From contig NZ_JBNAGH010000001.1 of assembly GCF_049801095.1 (NCBI RefSeq), forward strand, positions 1,085,889 through 1,149,888: 64,000 nucleotides of DNA. The letters run 5' to 3'. The stretch is from Dinoroseobacter sp049801095. GTDB taxonomy: Bacteria; Pseudomonadota; Alphaproteobacteria; Rhodobacterales; Rhodobacteraceae. Below the pieces are notes generated by a model. It ran no database searches. It was not told where the DNA came from and saw only the letters and a program-made list of their open reading frames with translations. How positions within the stretch are numbered: the first letter of the stretch is position 1; the number at the start of each line of letters is the position of its first letter. Position numbers and translations under genes: made by a program. Of this stretch, positions 15,606-23,840 are shown in pieces.

Positions 15606-16304
15606 TCAGTTGCCGGTGGCGCTGTCCACGGAGACGGTCACGCCGGGGCCCATGGTAGAGCTCAGGGCGATCTTCTTCATGTAGGCACCCTTGGCGCCGG
15701 ACGGCTTGGCCTTGGAGACGGCGTCCACGAAGGCGCGCACGTTCTCGACCAGCTTGGCCTCGTCGAAAGAGGCTTTACCGACGCCGGCATGCACGACACC
15801 GGCCTTCTCGGCCTTGAACTGCACTTCACCGCCTTTGGCGGCTTCAACGGCAGCTTTGACGTCCATGGTCACCGTGCCGACCTTGGGGTTCGGCATCAGG
15901 TTGCGCGGGCCGAGGATCTTACCCAGGCGACCCACGATCGGCATCATGTCCGGGGTCGCGATGCAGCGGTCGAACTCGATCTTGCCGGACTGGATGGTCT
16001 CCATCAGATCCTCTGCGCCGACGATGTCGGCGCCAGCGGCCTGGGCCTCTTCGGCTTTCGGACCACGGGCGAAGACAGCCACGCGGACGGTCTTGCCGGT
16101 GCCGTTGGGCAGGCTGACCACACCGCGGACCATCTGGTCTGCGTGGCGCGGGTCAACGCCGAGGCACATGGCGATCTCGACGGTCTCGTCGAATTTCGAG
16201 GTGGCGTTGCCCTTGATCAGGGAGACGGCCTCTTCCACGGTCACATCGGTCTTGCCAACCAGAGCTTCACGGGCGGCGCGGGTGCGTTTTCCAAGCTTAG
16301 CCAT
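15606..16304 (-). CDS. rplA: 50S ribosomal protein L1
   Basis: Binds 23S rRNA helices H76-H78 and forms the mobile L1 stalk that guides E-site tRNA. The 232-residue length is standard; MAKLGKRTRAAREALVGK, LGKILGPRNLMPNPKVGTVT and the C-terminal KIALSSTMGPGVTVSV are typical. L1 commonly represses its own operon by binding the rplK leader. The ATG follows the rplK stop after one base, so the pair is translationally coupled. Followed by a terminator. Confidence 0.98.
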   Translation of the reverse strand: MAKLGKRTRAAREALVGKTDVTVEEAVSLIKGNATSKFDETVEIAMCLGVDPRHADQMVRGVVSLPNGTGKTVRVAVFARGPKAEEAQAAGADIVGAEDLMETIQSGKIEFDRCIATPDMMPIVGRLGKILGPRNLMPNPKVGTVTMDVKAAVEAAKGGEVQFKAEKAGVVHAGVGKASFDEAKLVENVRAFVDAVSKAKPSGAKGAYMKKIALSSTMGPGVTVSVDSATGN

Positions 16305-16305
16305 C

Positions 16306-16731
16306 TTACTTCACCTCGATGCCCATGGAGCGGGCAGAGCCCAGGATGATCTGCATGGCGCCATCGATATCGTTGGCGTTCAGATCCTTCATCTTCGCTT
16401 CGGCGATCTCGCGCACCTGCGCGGCGGTCACGGTGCCCACAACCTGACGGGAGGGGGTGTTGGCGCCGGATTTCACCTTGGCGGCCTTCTTCAGGTAGTA
16501 AGACGCGGGCGGCGTCTTGATGTCCATGGTGAAGGACTTGTCCTGATAGTAGGTGATCACGGTCGGGCACGGCGCGCCGGGCTCCATATCCTGCGTCTTG
16601 GCGTTGAACGCCTTGCAGAATTCCATGATGTTGATGCCGCGCTGACCGAGCGCCGGGCCCACGGGCGGGGACGGGTTCGCTTGTCCTGCGGGCACCTGCA
16701 GCTTCATCGTGCCTGCGAGTTTCTTGGCCAT
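16306..16731 (-). CDS. rplK: 50S ribosomal protein L11
   Basis: Forms, with 23S rRNA, the GTPase-associated centre; needed for RelA activation and the target of thiostrepton-type antibiotics. The 141-residue product begins MAKKLAGTMKLQVPAGQAN; the conserved PPVGPALGQRGINIMEFCKA and the C-terminal rRNA-binding region KMKDLNANDIDGAMQIILG are intact. I took the ATG of MAKKLAG, not the upstream in-frame start, because the extension is unconserved. The 125 bases between nusG and rplK hold two GC-rich hairpins (for example GAACGGG-CGGAC-CCGTTC) and could be the L1-responsive leader. Confidence 0.98.
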   Translation of the reverse strand: MAKKLAGTMKLQVPAGQANPSPPVGPALGQRGINIMEFCKAFNAKTQDMEPGAPCPTVITYYQDKSFTMDIKTPPASYYLKKAAKVKSGANTPSRQVVGTVTAAQVREIAEAKMKDLNANDIDGAMQIILGSARSMGIEVK

Positions 16732-16856
16732 CTGGCCTCTCCTTCTTGTCAACACCCGGCCGGACGCGTCCGGTGGGCTTCAGGAACGGGCGGACCCGTT
16801 CGGGTTGCCGTGGTCCGGGTTGGCGATCGCGACCGCCGCGCCTCCCACGTTTGCAC

Positions 16857-17390
16857 TCAGGCCGTTTTCGAGACCTGCGTGAATTCCAGCTCGACCGGGG
16901 TGGCCCGGCCAAAGATCGAGACGGTCACCTTCAGGCGGCTGTTCTCGTCATCCACTTCCTCGACGCTGCCCGAGAAGCCCTCGAAGGGCCCGTCGGTCAC
17001 GTTCACCTCTTCGCCAATGTCGAAGGTGATCAGGCTGCGCGGCGCCTCGGCACCTTCCTCAACGCGGTTGAGGATCTGGTTCACCTCTTCATCGCGCATG
17101 GCCATGGGGCGGCCCTGAGGCCCGAGAAACCCGGTGACGCGGTTGATCGAGTTGATCAGGTGATAGCCCTGGTCAGTCATCTCCATGCGCACCAGCACAT
17201 AGCCGGGCATGAAGCGCCGCTCGGCGGTGACCTTCTTGCCGCGCCGAACCTCGATGACCTCTTCGGTCGGGACCAGCACTTCCTCGATATCGTCCTCGAG
17301 GCCCGCCTCCTCGACAGAATGACGGATCTGCTCGGCAATCTTCTTCTCGAAATTCGAGAGAACGCTTACCGAATACCACCGCTTGGCCAT
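16857..17390 (-). CDS. nusG: Transcription termination/antitermination protein NusG
   Basis: Elongation factor that binds RNA polymerase through its NGN domain and Rho or ribosomal S10 through its KOW domain. The 177-residue product starts MAKRWYSVSVLSNFEKKIAE; the NGN core has PGYVLVRMEM and the KOW segment INDI-type turn is EEVNVTDGPFEGFSGSVEEV. The open frame continues 45 codons upstream through the terminator-like hairpin, but only the MAKRWYSV start is conserved. A hairpin with a T-run separates it from secE. Confidence 0.97.
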   Translation of the reverse strand: MAKRWYSVSVLSNFEKKIAEQIRHSVEEAGLEDDIEEVLVPTEEVIEVRRGKKVTAERRFMPGYVLVRMEMTDQGYHLINSINRVTGFLGPQGRPMAMRDEEVNQILNRVEEGAEAPRSLITFDIGEEVNVTDGPFEGFSGSVEEVDDENSRLKVTVSIFGRATPVELEFTQVSKTA

Positions 17391-17494
17391 GTCGCTCGTT
17401 TCCCTGCCCTTGAGGCGCTTGCCGGACCCGAAGTCCGGAGAATTCCTGTCTGCCGGACCAACCTCCGGCGGGTCCCCCGAGCCAAGGCCCGTAT

Positions 17495-17528
17495 AAAAAA
17501 CAGCGTGCGGCACGAATCGCAGCACGCT
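17495..17528 (-). terminator. Terminator-like hairpin between secE and nusG
   Basis: Minus-strand AGCGTGC paired with GCACGCT around a 13-base loop, then G and six T (A-run at 17495-17500 on the plus strand). It lies about 90 bases after the secE stop. secE and nusG are usually one transcript, so this may cause partial termination or be a regulated attenuator. Confidence 0.6.
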
Positions 17529-17620
17529 ATTTCAGGGGATGCGGTGGCGTTTAGCCCCGTTATTACGCGAATTCAACCGGGTTTTGCCCGAGCGCCGCAC
17601 GCAACCGGTGCGGTCGCGCA

Positions 17621-17821
17621 TCAGCTGCCGAAGAAGTTCAGCACAGCCTGCAGGCCGGTGCGGATCGTCCAGTCCACAAAGAAGAAGAAGATCGCCGTCA
17701 GCACCGCCATGACAAAGACCATGGTCGAGGTGACCAGGACCTCTTTGCGCGTGGGCCAAGTCACCTTGGAAACTTCGGCGCGCACCTGCTGAAGGAACTG
17801 GAACGGGTTGGTGGTAGCCAT
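17621..17821 (-). CDS. secE: Preprotein translocase subunit SecE
   Basis: Essential clamp of the SecYEG channel. The 66-residue single-helix form is typical for this class: an amphipathic N-terminal helix (MATTNPFQFLQQVRAEVSKV), the conserved WPTRKEV hinge, then one membrane segment at about residues 33-60. First gene of its unit; a promoter lies just upstream. In many alphaproteobacteria tRNA-Trp and tuf directly precede it; here a plus-strand protease gene does. Confidence 0.96.
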   Translation of the reverse strand: MATTNPFQFLQQVRAEVSKVTWPTRKEVLVTSTMVFVMAVLTAIFFFFVDWTIRTGLQAVLNFFGS

Positions 17822-17855
17822 GGAACTCTATCGCCTGACGCTGTTGGATTTGGTG

Positions 17856-17884
17856 CAGATACGCGGTCAGCGTCCGGATTTCAA
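17856..17884 (-). promoter_or_regulatory. Predicted sigma70 promoter of secE
   Basis: Minus-strand TTGAAA (17879-17884), 17 bases, then TATCTG (17856-17861), placing the start about 28 bases before the secE ATG. The short leader suggests this is the functional promoter now that tuf and tRNA-Trp are far away. Confidence 0.7.
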
Positions 17885-18036
17885 GGTGCATTGCGGGTCC
17901 GCCCGCGCCCATGTGACCGCAGCCACGGACACGCCGGCATCCCCCTGATTTGTCGCCTTGCCGGTAATCTGGTAATCTGAACTCGCGTCGAGGTTTTTAA
18001 GGCGCAACCGATTTTGAAAGCATGAAAGGAATTCCC

Positions 18037-19389
18037 ATGGCCGGCAACGGACAGGTTCTCAATCGGGATGGTCATCCCACCCATATCGTCGTCTTCGACA
18101 AACCCTCGGAAAACAACGCCGCAATGCTCTCGTCCATGATGGGCGATCGCAGCCCCAAGGATGCCGGGGGCGGTCTGCGCTTTCAGGCGCGCGGAGCGCG
18201 CAAGACCAGTGCGCTCCTCTATGAACGTCTGGCGGTAGCCGAGATGGACATGACCGAGGCGGAGGCCAAGGACATGCGCGATCAAAGCGGGATTGCCGCG
18301 GTGGAGCGCAACGAAGTGATGTCGATCCCGCGCCCGGTCCGGATGGACCCGGCGGAAGCCCGCGATATCGACAAGCCGCCCAGCCGCGGCGCGCGGGGCA
18401 TGGATTCGGACATGACCGGCTATCTGCGCGGAGTGCGGGATCTGGCCAATATGCTGCTGGGCGAGGGCGACGCGCAGCCGGCCGGGCTGCCCGCGGCCCA
18501 AGGGCTCTGGCGGAGCCGCACGCGGATGACCTGGGGTCTGGATGCGATCGGAAGCGAGCGGCGACCGGATCTGACCGGGGAGGCCGTGAAGGTCGCAGTG
18601 CTTGATACCGGGCTCGATCTCGCCCATCCGGATTTCGCGGGCCTGCCTGCAGCGCAATCGAAATCCTTTGTCGGCACAAGCAGCGCCCAGGACGGGCACG
18701 GCCACGGCACCCATTGCTGCGGCACCGTGGCAGGCCCGGCGCAACCCGCCTTTGGCCCGCGTTACGGTGTGGCGCCGGGGGTTGATCTGCTGGTGGGCAA
18801 GGTACTAGCCGATGACGGGTTCGGCATGATGAGCCAGATCATCGATGGCATCACATGGGCCCTGAACGAGGGCGCGCAGGTGATCTCCATGTCGCTCGGC
18901 TCCCCCCGCTCCGAGGGCAGCGCCTTCTCCCGCGTCTATGAAATGGTCTTCCGGCGGCTTTTGTCCGAAGGGGTCCTGCCGATCTGCGCGGCAGGCAATG
19001 AAAGCGACCGCCCGGGCCTGATCGCCCCCGTGGGCAACCCGGCCGCCTGCCCCGGCGCGATGTCCGTGGCCGCCGTAGATCGGCGCATGAACCCGGGCGA
19101 TTTCAGCTGCGGACAGGTTGACCAGATCGGCCTTCTCGACATCGCGGGCCCCGGTGTGAGCGTGCATTCCGCCTGGACCGGCGGCGGCTACCGCCGGATC
19201 AGCGGCACCTCCATGGCCACGCCCCATGTCTCGGGCGTCGCGGCCCTCCACCTGCAAGCCGATCCCGGGCTCACGGGCGATGATCTGCGCGCACTGATGA
19301 AGATGCAGGCGACCCCACTTGGGCAGGCCCGGGACTATGGCGCAGGCCTCGTCCAAGTGCCCGTAGACCCGAATGGGCTCGTCGGCTGA
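18037..19389 (+). CDS. S8 family subtilisin-like serine peptidase, probably cytoplasmic
   Basis: A 450-residue serine protease. The catalytic residues are all present: Asp190 (AVLDTGLDLAHPDF), His223 (DGHGHGTHCCG), oxyanion Asn321 (AAGNES) and Ser392 (ISGTSMATPH). Residues about 15-97 resemble an inhibitor-I9 propeptide, ending in the characteristic GIAAVERNEVMSIP, and residues about 100-165 are a linker. No signal peptide or membrane segment is visible, so it probably works inside the cell or leaves by a non-Sec route. I prefer the ATG of MAGNGQV: AAAGGA lies six bases upstream, within the codons after an earlier ATG at 18022. A small propeptide-like gene follows. Confidence 0.9.
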   Translation: MAGNGQVLNRDGHPTHIVVFDKPSENNAAMLSSMMGDRSPKDAGGGLRFQARGARKTSALLYERLAVAEMDMTEAEAKDMRDQSGIAAVERNEVMSIPRPVRMDPAEARDIDKPPSRGARGMDSDMTGYLRGVRDLANMLLGEGDAQPAGLPAAQGLWRSRTRMTWGLDAIGSERRPDLTGEAVKVAVLDTGLDLAHPDFAGLPAAQSKSFVGTSSAQDGHGHGTHCCGTVAGPAQPAFGPRYGVAPGVDLLVGKVLADDGFGMMSQIIDGITWALNEGAQVISMSLGSPRSEGSAFSRVYEMVFRRLLSEGVLPICAAGNESDRPGLIAPVGNPAACPGAMSVAAVDRRMNPGDFSCGQVDQIGLLDIAGPGVSVHSAWTGGGYRRISGTSMATPHVSGVAALHLQADPGLTGDDLRALMKMQATPLGQARDYGAGLVQVPVDPNGLVG

Positions 19390-19448
19390 GACCGGCGCAC
19401 GGGGCCGCGTCGGTTGACCGGCCCCGGACCGGCCCTTAGGTGAGAGAT

Positions 19449-19697
19449 ATGAGCGACAGCTTGAAAGTGCATATCGGGCTCAACCCCAAAGCCGCGCAGA
19501 CCCTGAAGGATCTGCCCAGCGAGGCGCGCACGCCTTGGGTCCAGGCCCATATCCACGCGCAACCGGACACGTTCGAGACCTTCGACACCTATGGCTTTCT
19601 GAGCTGCACTCTGGAGCGCGAGGACCTTCTGAGCGAGGTCGAAGCGGCGCCAGAGGTGGAATGGGTCGAGATCGACCGCAAGATGTCCGCGATCTGA
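19449..19697 (+). CDS. Small protein resembling a protease propeptide/inhibitor
   Basis: An 82-residue acidic protein (MSDSLKVHIGLNPKAAQTLK), 59 bases after the protease and on the same strand, closed by a terminator. Its C-terminal half, with YGFLSCTLEREDL followed by VEAAPEVEWVEIDRKMSAI, follows the inhibitor-I9 pattern in which an alpha-beta fold ends with a strand that reaches the protease active site. I infer a separate chaperone or inhibitor of the protease. The match is by pattern only; the protein could be unrelated. An in-frame GTG three codons earlier is less likely, as AGGTGAGAG serves the ATG. Confidence 0.65.
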   Translation: MSDSLKVHIGLNPKAAQTLKDLPSEARTPWVQAHIHAQPDTFETFDTYGFLSCTLEREDLLSEVEAAPEVEWVEIDRKMSAI

Positions 19698-19707
19698 GCC
19701 CAAAGAC

Positions 19708-19736
19708 AAAGGCGCGCCCCGTGGGACGCGCCTTTT
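19708..19736. terminator. Bidirectional terminator between converging genes
   Basis: AAAGGCGCG and CGCGCCTTTT form a stem with short A and T runs on either side, between the plus-strand protease pair and the minus-strand trcR gene. Confidence 0.75.
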
Positions 19737-19757
19737 ATCGCTCGCAGGCGCCTGGGA

Positions 19758-20510
19758 TCAGGGTTGCTCGTCCTCATCATCCGAGCTGTCGGGCAGATTG
19801 AAGAGGCTGTCCGCATCCACGAGGGTGCTCTTGTCTTCTTCCTCGTCGTCATCCCCGCCCAGCAGGGTGAAGCTTTCGAGCCCCGAAATGGCCGTGGGCA
19901 TGCGCGGCTCCGGCTCCATCTCAAGCGACTGCTCGGTGGAGACAAGCTTGCGCCGCTCATCATCGCTCATCAGCTCGCCGTCACGGGCCTTCTTGGCGGC
20001 GGCCTTCTGGACGGCCGCGTCCAGCTCGGACTGCTTGCAGAGCCCCAAAGCCACCGGATCGATGGGCTGGATGTTCTGGATGTTCCAATGGGTCCGCTCG
20101 CGGATCGCCTGGATCGTGGGCTTGGTCGTGCCGACAAGCTTGGAGATCTGACCATCGCTCAGCTCCGGGTGGAACTTCACCAGCCACAGGATCGAGGCCG
20201 GGCGGTCCTGCCGCTTGGAGAGCGGCGTGTAGCGCGGGCCCCGGCGCTTTTCCTCGCCCGTGGCGGCGGGGTTGTATTTCAGCTTGAGCTTGTAGGTCGG
20301 GTCCTTCTCGCCGCGTTCGATCTCGATCTGGTCGAGCTGATTGTTCGCGATCGGGTCAAACCCTTTCACGCCCGTGGCCACATCGCCGTCGGCAATGCCC
20401 TGCACCTCGAGTTCATGGAGCTCGCAGAAATCGGCGATCTGCTTGAAGCTCAGCGTCGTGTTGTCGACCAGCCAGACCGCGGTCGCCTTCGTCATCAATG
20501 GTTTTGCCAT
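19758..20510 (-). CDS. trcR: Cell cycle transcriptional regulator TrcR (DUF1013)
   Basis: A 250-residue alphaproteobacterial regulator of the DUF1013 family, named TrcR in annotations. The conserved core runs from MAKPLMTKATAVWLVDNTTL through FKQIADFCELHELEVQGIAD to a helix-turn-helix-like region DGQISKLVGTTKPTIQAIRE at about residues 125-145. The C-terminal 60 residues are acidic and low-complexity (GGDDDEEEDK, DSSDDEDEQP). The ATG chosen has GGAG eight bases upstream; another ATG lies three codons earlier. Stands alone, divergent from the RNase T2 gene. Confidence 0.88.
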   Translation of the reverse strand: MAKPLMTKATAVWLVDNTTLSFKQIADFCELHELEVQGIADGDVATGVKGFDPIANNQLDQIEIERGEKDPTYKLKLKYNPAATGEEKRRGPRYTPLSKRQDRPASILWLVKFHPELSDGQISKLVGTTKPTIQAIRERTHWNIQNIQPIDPVALGLCKQSELDAAVQKAAAKKARDGELMSDDERRKLVSTEQSLEMEPEPRMPTAISGLESFTLLGGDDDEEEDKSTLVDADSLFNLPDSSDDEDEQP

Positions 20511-20663
20511 TGCGTGCATCTCCTCAAATCCTGGGCCGGTCGAGGGCCGCAGACATACCTTCCCCCGCGCCGGAAACCGGCGGCACCGAGCTTGGTGCGG
20601 GTTCTCGCTTTGGGGGAACTTGCCGGGTATATAGTGTGGGAACCACTGTGAGGGAAGCCCGAA

Positions 20664-21323
20664 ATGCGTCCATGCCCCCGCGTCCTAACGCTTTGGATCG
20701 GCCTGTTGCTGGGCGCGCTCAGTCCGGCGAGTGCCCATGCAGATGGGGAACCCGCGGGCGCGTTCGACTATTATGTCCTCGCACTCAGCTGGTCGCCAAA
20801 CTGGTGCGTGCGCGAGGGGGATGCCCGCAACGCCCCCGAATGCGCCCCGGGGGAGGCGCGCGGCTGGACGCTCCACGGGCTCTGGCCGCAGTTTGAACGC
20901 GGTTGGCCAAGCTATTGCCGCACCTCCGCTCGGGATCCGTCCCGTCGGATGACCGGATCCATGACCGACATCATGGGATCGAGCGGGCTGGCCTGGCATC
21001 AGTGGAAGAAACACGGGCGCTGTTCCGGGCTGTCGGCGGAGGCTTATTTCGACACATCCCGCGCGGCTTACGGCCAGGTCGCCCGGCCCGAGATCCTGCG
21101 CAAGCTCGACCGGGAGGTTGCCCTGCCCGCCTCCGTAATCGAAGAAGCCTTCCTCCGGGAGAACGCCGATCTGCAGCCCGACATGATCACCATCACCTGC
21201 CGGGATCGCCGCATCCAGGAAGCGCGGATCTGCCTGACCAAGGACCTGACCCTTCGGCGCTGCGGAGCGGATGTTTTGCGCGAGTGTCAGCTCGACGATG
21301 CATTGTTCGCACCCCTGAGATAA
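20664..21323 (+). CDS. Ribonuclease T2 family protein
   Basis: Periplasmic or secreted endoribonuclease that cleaves RNA through a 2',3'-cyclic intermediate. The 219-residue protein has an N-terminal signal peptide (MRPCPRVLTLWIGLLLGALS, cleavage likely after SAHA) and both catalytic segments: CAS I with LHGLWPQF and CAS II with WHQWKKHGRCSG, so both catalytic histidines are present. Paired cysteines elsewhere fit disulfides. It resembles E. coli RNase I, which scavenges RNA in the periplasm. Single gene with its own upstream region shared with divergent trcR. Confidence 0.92.
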   Translation: MRPCPRVLTLWIGLLLGALSPASAHADGEPAGAFDYYVLALSWSPNWCVREGDARNAPECAPGEARGWTLHGLWPQFERGWPSYCRTSARDPSRRMTGSMTDIMGSSGLAWHQWKKHGRCSGLSAEAYFDTSRAAYGQVARPEILRKLDREVALPASVIEEAFLRENADLQPDMITITCRDRRIQEARICLTKDLTLRRCGADVLRECQLDDALFAPLR

Positions 21324-21510
21324 TGCGCCGCAGATGAGGGTCTTTATGGGATGATTCGCGGATAAAGCCTGATGAGCCTCCCGCTACAGTCAAGTATTTG
21401 CTTAATTTTTCAATAAAATCGCGAGTAATTGCCGATTTTATGTTCACTTTGTAAAAACCATGTTAAAATAGGACCTTGTAACCCCTGTGAGTAAACGAGG
21501 TGCCCCACCC

Positions 21511-22188
21511 ATGACACGCTCTCTTGCCATCGGCCTTTGTGTCGCAGCAGCGGCCATTGCCGCGCCGCTCGCGGCGACGGCCACGACCTACAATATCAAC
21601 AGCATTGTTCAGACGATCGGAACCGCGGATCCCTATCCGAACGGATTTGGCAGCTCGGTCTTTCACGACCAGACAGCGGGCCAGATGTCCGGCGGCGTCA
21701 CCGACACGCTGAGCCTTGCGATCCCGTCCATTGCAGCGCCCAATCTCTGGGACAGCGCGACGGGCGATATCGGCTTCACCTTTGCTCTCGCCGGCGGCGG
21801 ATCCGGGACCGCGACGGGGACACTCAACCTGACGGGCACCGCGACCAGCTCCATCGGATATCAGAGCCTTGCCGGGACGATCGATTTCGCGTTCAGCGCG
21901 GACAGCATCTTTGGCGCGACGACCCAGACCTTCATCTTTGCGGATACGTTCCACAATCCCGAAGCCAATGGCACGGATCTGACCCAGATCAGCCTCTGGG
22001 GCGATCTTGGCAACTACAACTCCGCCGATTGCGGCACGGGCGGATCGGCCACCTGCATCGGCATCGACCTCCGCCTCGGGATCAAAGAGCAGGAACCGCT
22101 GGTGATCCCGACGGTTCCCCTCCCTGCACCGGCCCTGCTTTTGCTGGCTGGACTTGGCGGCCTGGGGCTGATGCGCCGCAAGGCCTGA
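21511..22188 (+). CDS. VPLPA-CTERM sorting domain protein
   Basis: A 225-residue exported protein with a signal peptide (MTRSLAIGLCVAAAAIAAPL) and, at the extreme C-terminus, the VPLPA-CTERM signal: VPLPAPALLLLAGLG, then a short hydrophobic helix ending in MRRKA. Such tails are thought to be recognised by an exosortase (XrtD type) that anchors or releases the protein at the surface; no exosortase is in this window. The middle is Gly/Thr/Ser-rich beta-type sequence of unknown function. GAGG lies ten bases before the ATG. The upstream region (21324-21510) is notably AT-rich, which may mark its promoter. Confidence 0.88.
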   Translation: MTRSLAIGLCVAAAAIAAPLAATATTYNINSIVQTIGTADPYPNGFGSSVFHDQTAGQMSGGVTDTLSLAIPSIAAPNLWDSATGDIGFTFALAGGGSGTATGTLNLTGTATSSIGYQSLAGTIDFAFSADSIFGATTQTFIFADTFHNPEANGTDLTQISLWGDLGNYNSADCGTGGSATCIGIDLRLGIKEQEPLVIPTVPLPAPALLLLAGLGGLGLMRRKA

Positions 22189-22225
22189 CCCCGGACCACC
22201 CACCCAAGGTCGCGGCGGAGCCTGG

Positions 22226-23782
22226 TTACCCCTCCGCTGCGACCTGATCTCTCAGCACGCGCCGCAGGATCTTGCCCGAGGCCGATTTCGGCACCGCCTC
22301 GACAAAAGCGACCTTCGCGAGCTGTTTGTAATGGGCCAGATGGGCGTCCATATGGGCAGTCACATCCGCTTCGCTCAGATCCTCCTGAACCTTCACGACA
22401 AAGGCCATGGGGCGCTCGCCCGCCTCCGCATCGGGGATGCCGATCACAGCCGCGTCGCTGATCCCGTCATGGCTGAGCAGCACGGCCTCCAGCTCTGCCG
22501 GGGCCACCTGAAAGCCCTTCACCTTGATCAGCTCCTTCACCCGGTCGGTGATGAAGAGGTTTCCGCCCTCATCAAACCGCCCCACATCGCCCGTGCGCAA
22601 CCACCCCTCGGGCAGAAGCGTCTCCGCCGTGGCATCGGGCCGGTTGAGGTAACCGAGCATGATCTGGGGCCCGCGCACCCAGAGCTCCCCTTCCGCGCCC
22701 TCGGGCACATCCTCGCCACTCTCCGCCGCCACGATCCGGCATTCCGTGGCCCCGAGGGTCTGCCCCACGGATCCGGGCACATTCCGCCCCTGGGGCGTGA
22801 TATGCGAGACCGGGCTCATCTCGGTCATGCCATAGGCCTGTACCATCTCGCAGCCGAGGCGCGCGGCCACGGCATCGGCCACATCTCCGCCGAGTGGTGC
22901 TGCGCCGGAGACGATGTATTCCAGACTGGACAGGTCGTACTGATCCACCATCGGATGCTTGGCAAGCGCCAGCGCCACGGGCGGCGCGATGTAGAGCTTG
23001 CGCGGCTTATGCGTCTGACAGAGCGACAGGAACTGCTCGAGATCAAAACGCGGCATGGTCACCACCGCCGCCCCGCGCGCGAGATAGAGGTTCATCAGAA
23101 CCGTCATTCCGTAGATGTGAAAGAAGGGCAGAAAGCCGAGGGTCACATCACCGGGCTGGATATCGATGATATCCACGCATTGATCCACATTCACCACGAG
23201 GTTGCGATGGCTGAGCATCACCCCCTTGGGCAGTCCCGTCGTGCCCGAGGAATAGGGCAAAACCACCGGATCCTTTTCCAGATCCACCGGCACCTGCGCG
23301 GCCAGGGGCGGTCCGAACAGCCCGTCAAGCCCACCGTCGCCTGACACGCCGATCATCACGACCTCTGCCACACCCGCGGCCTGCGCAGCCGACGCGGCCA
23401 ACTCGGCAAAGGGCGGTACGGTGATCAGCATCCGCGCACCACTATCGCGGAGCTGATGGGCGGCTTCCTCAGCGGTGTAGGTCGGGTTGAGCGTGGTGAC
23501 CGTAGCACCCGCAAAGGCCACCCCGTGAAAGGCCGTGGCATAATCCGCCACATTGGGCGCCATGATGGCGATGACATCCCCGGGTCCGATCCCGCGCGCG
23601 TGGAGTCCACCAGCGAGGGCGCGAATGCGCCCTTCCAACGCGACACCGCTCATGACAGTCCCACTCGGACCGTCGATCATCGCAGGTCCCGACCCGGACA
23701 GGGCAAGCCCCTCGAACAAAGCTTCAGTGATCGAGACGTCCCGCAAGGGCGTGTCCCTGTAGCCACTTTTGTAGATGGTCAT
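22226..23782 (-). CDS. AMP-binding acyl-CoA synthetase (4-coumarate-CoA ligase-like)
   Basis: A 518-residue adenylate-forming enzyme that activates a carboxylic acid with ATP and joins it to CoA. Signature motifs: P-loop YSSGTTGLPKGVMLSH, YGMTEMSP, the hinge GWLRTGDVGRFDE, VKGFQVAPAELE and the catalytic lysine in PKSASGKILRR. The order and spacing are closest to plant 4CL and related aryl- or fatty-acyl-CoA ligases; the exact substrate is open. GGAGGAGAGAAC precedes the ATG. The TetR regulator lies 58 bases upstream on the same strand, so the two may form a unit read from the divergent TetR/RND promoter region. Confidence 0.9.
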   Translation of the reverse strand: MTIYKSGYRDTPLRDVSITEALFEGLALSGSGPAMIDGPSGTVMSGVALEGRIRALAGGLHARGIGPGDVIAIMAPNVADYATAFHGVAFAGATVTTLNPTYTAEEAAHQLRDSGARMLITVPPFAELAASAAQAAGVAEVVMIGVSGDGGLDGLFGPPLAAQVPVDLEKDPVVLPYSSGTTGLPKGVMLSHRNLVVNVDQCVDIIDIQPGDVTLGFLPFFHIYGMTVLMNLYLARGAAVVTMPRFDLEQFLSLCQTHKPRKLYIAPPVALALAKHPMVDQYDLSSLEYIVSGAAPLGGDVADAVAARLGCEMVQAYGMTEMSPVSHITPQGRNVPGSVGQTLGATECRIVAAESGEDVPEGAEGELWVRGPQIMLGYLNRPDATAETLLPEGWLRTGDVGRFDEGGNLFITDRVKELIKVKGFQVAPAELEAVLLSHDGISDAAVIGIPDAEAGERPMAFVVKVQEDLSEADVTAHMDAHLAHYKQLAKVAFVEAVPKSASGKILRRVLRDQVAAEG

Positions 23783-23840
23783 GTTCTCTCCTCCCGCGTC
23801 GAGCCTATCAGGCTTTGACGCCGAAGCGAGAAAGATCCGC

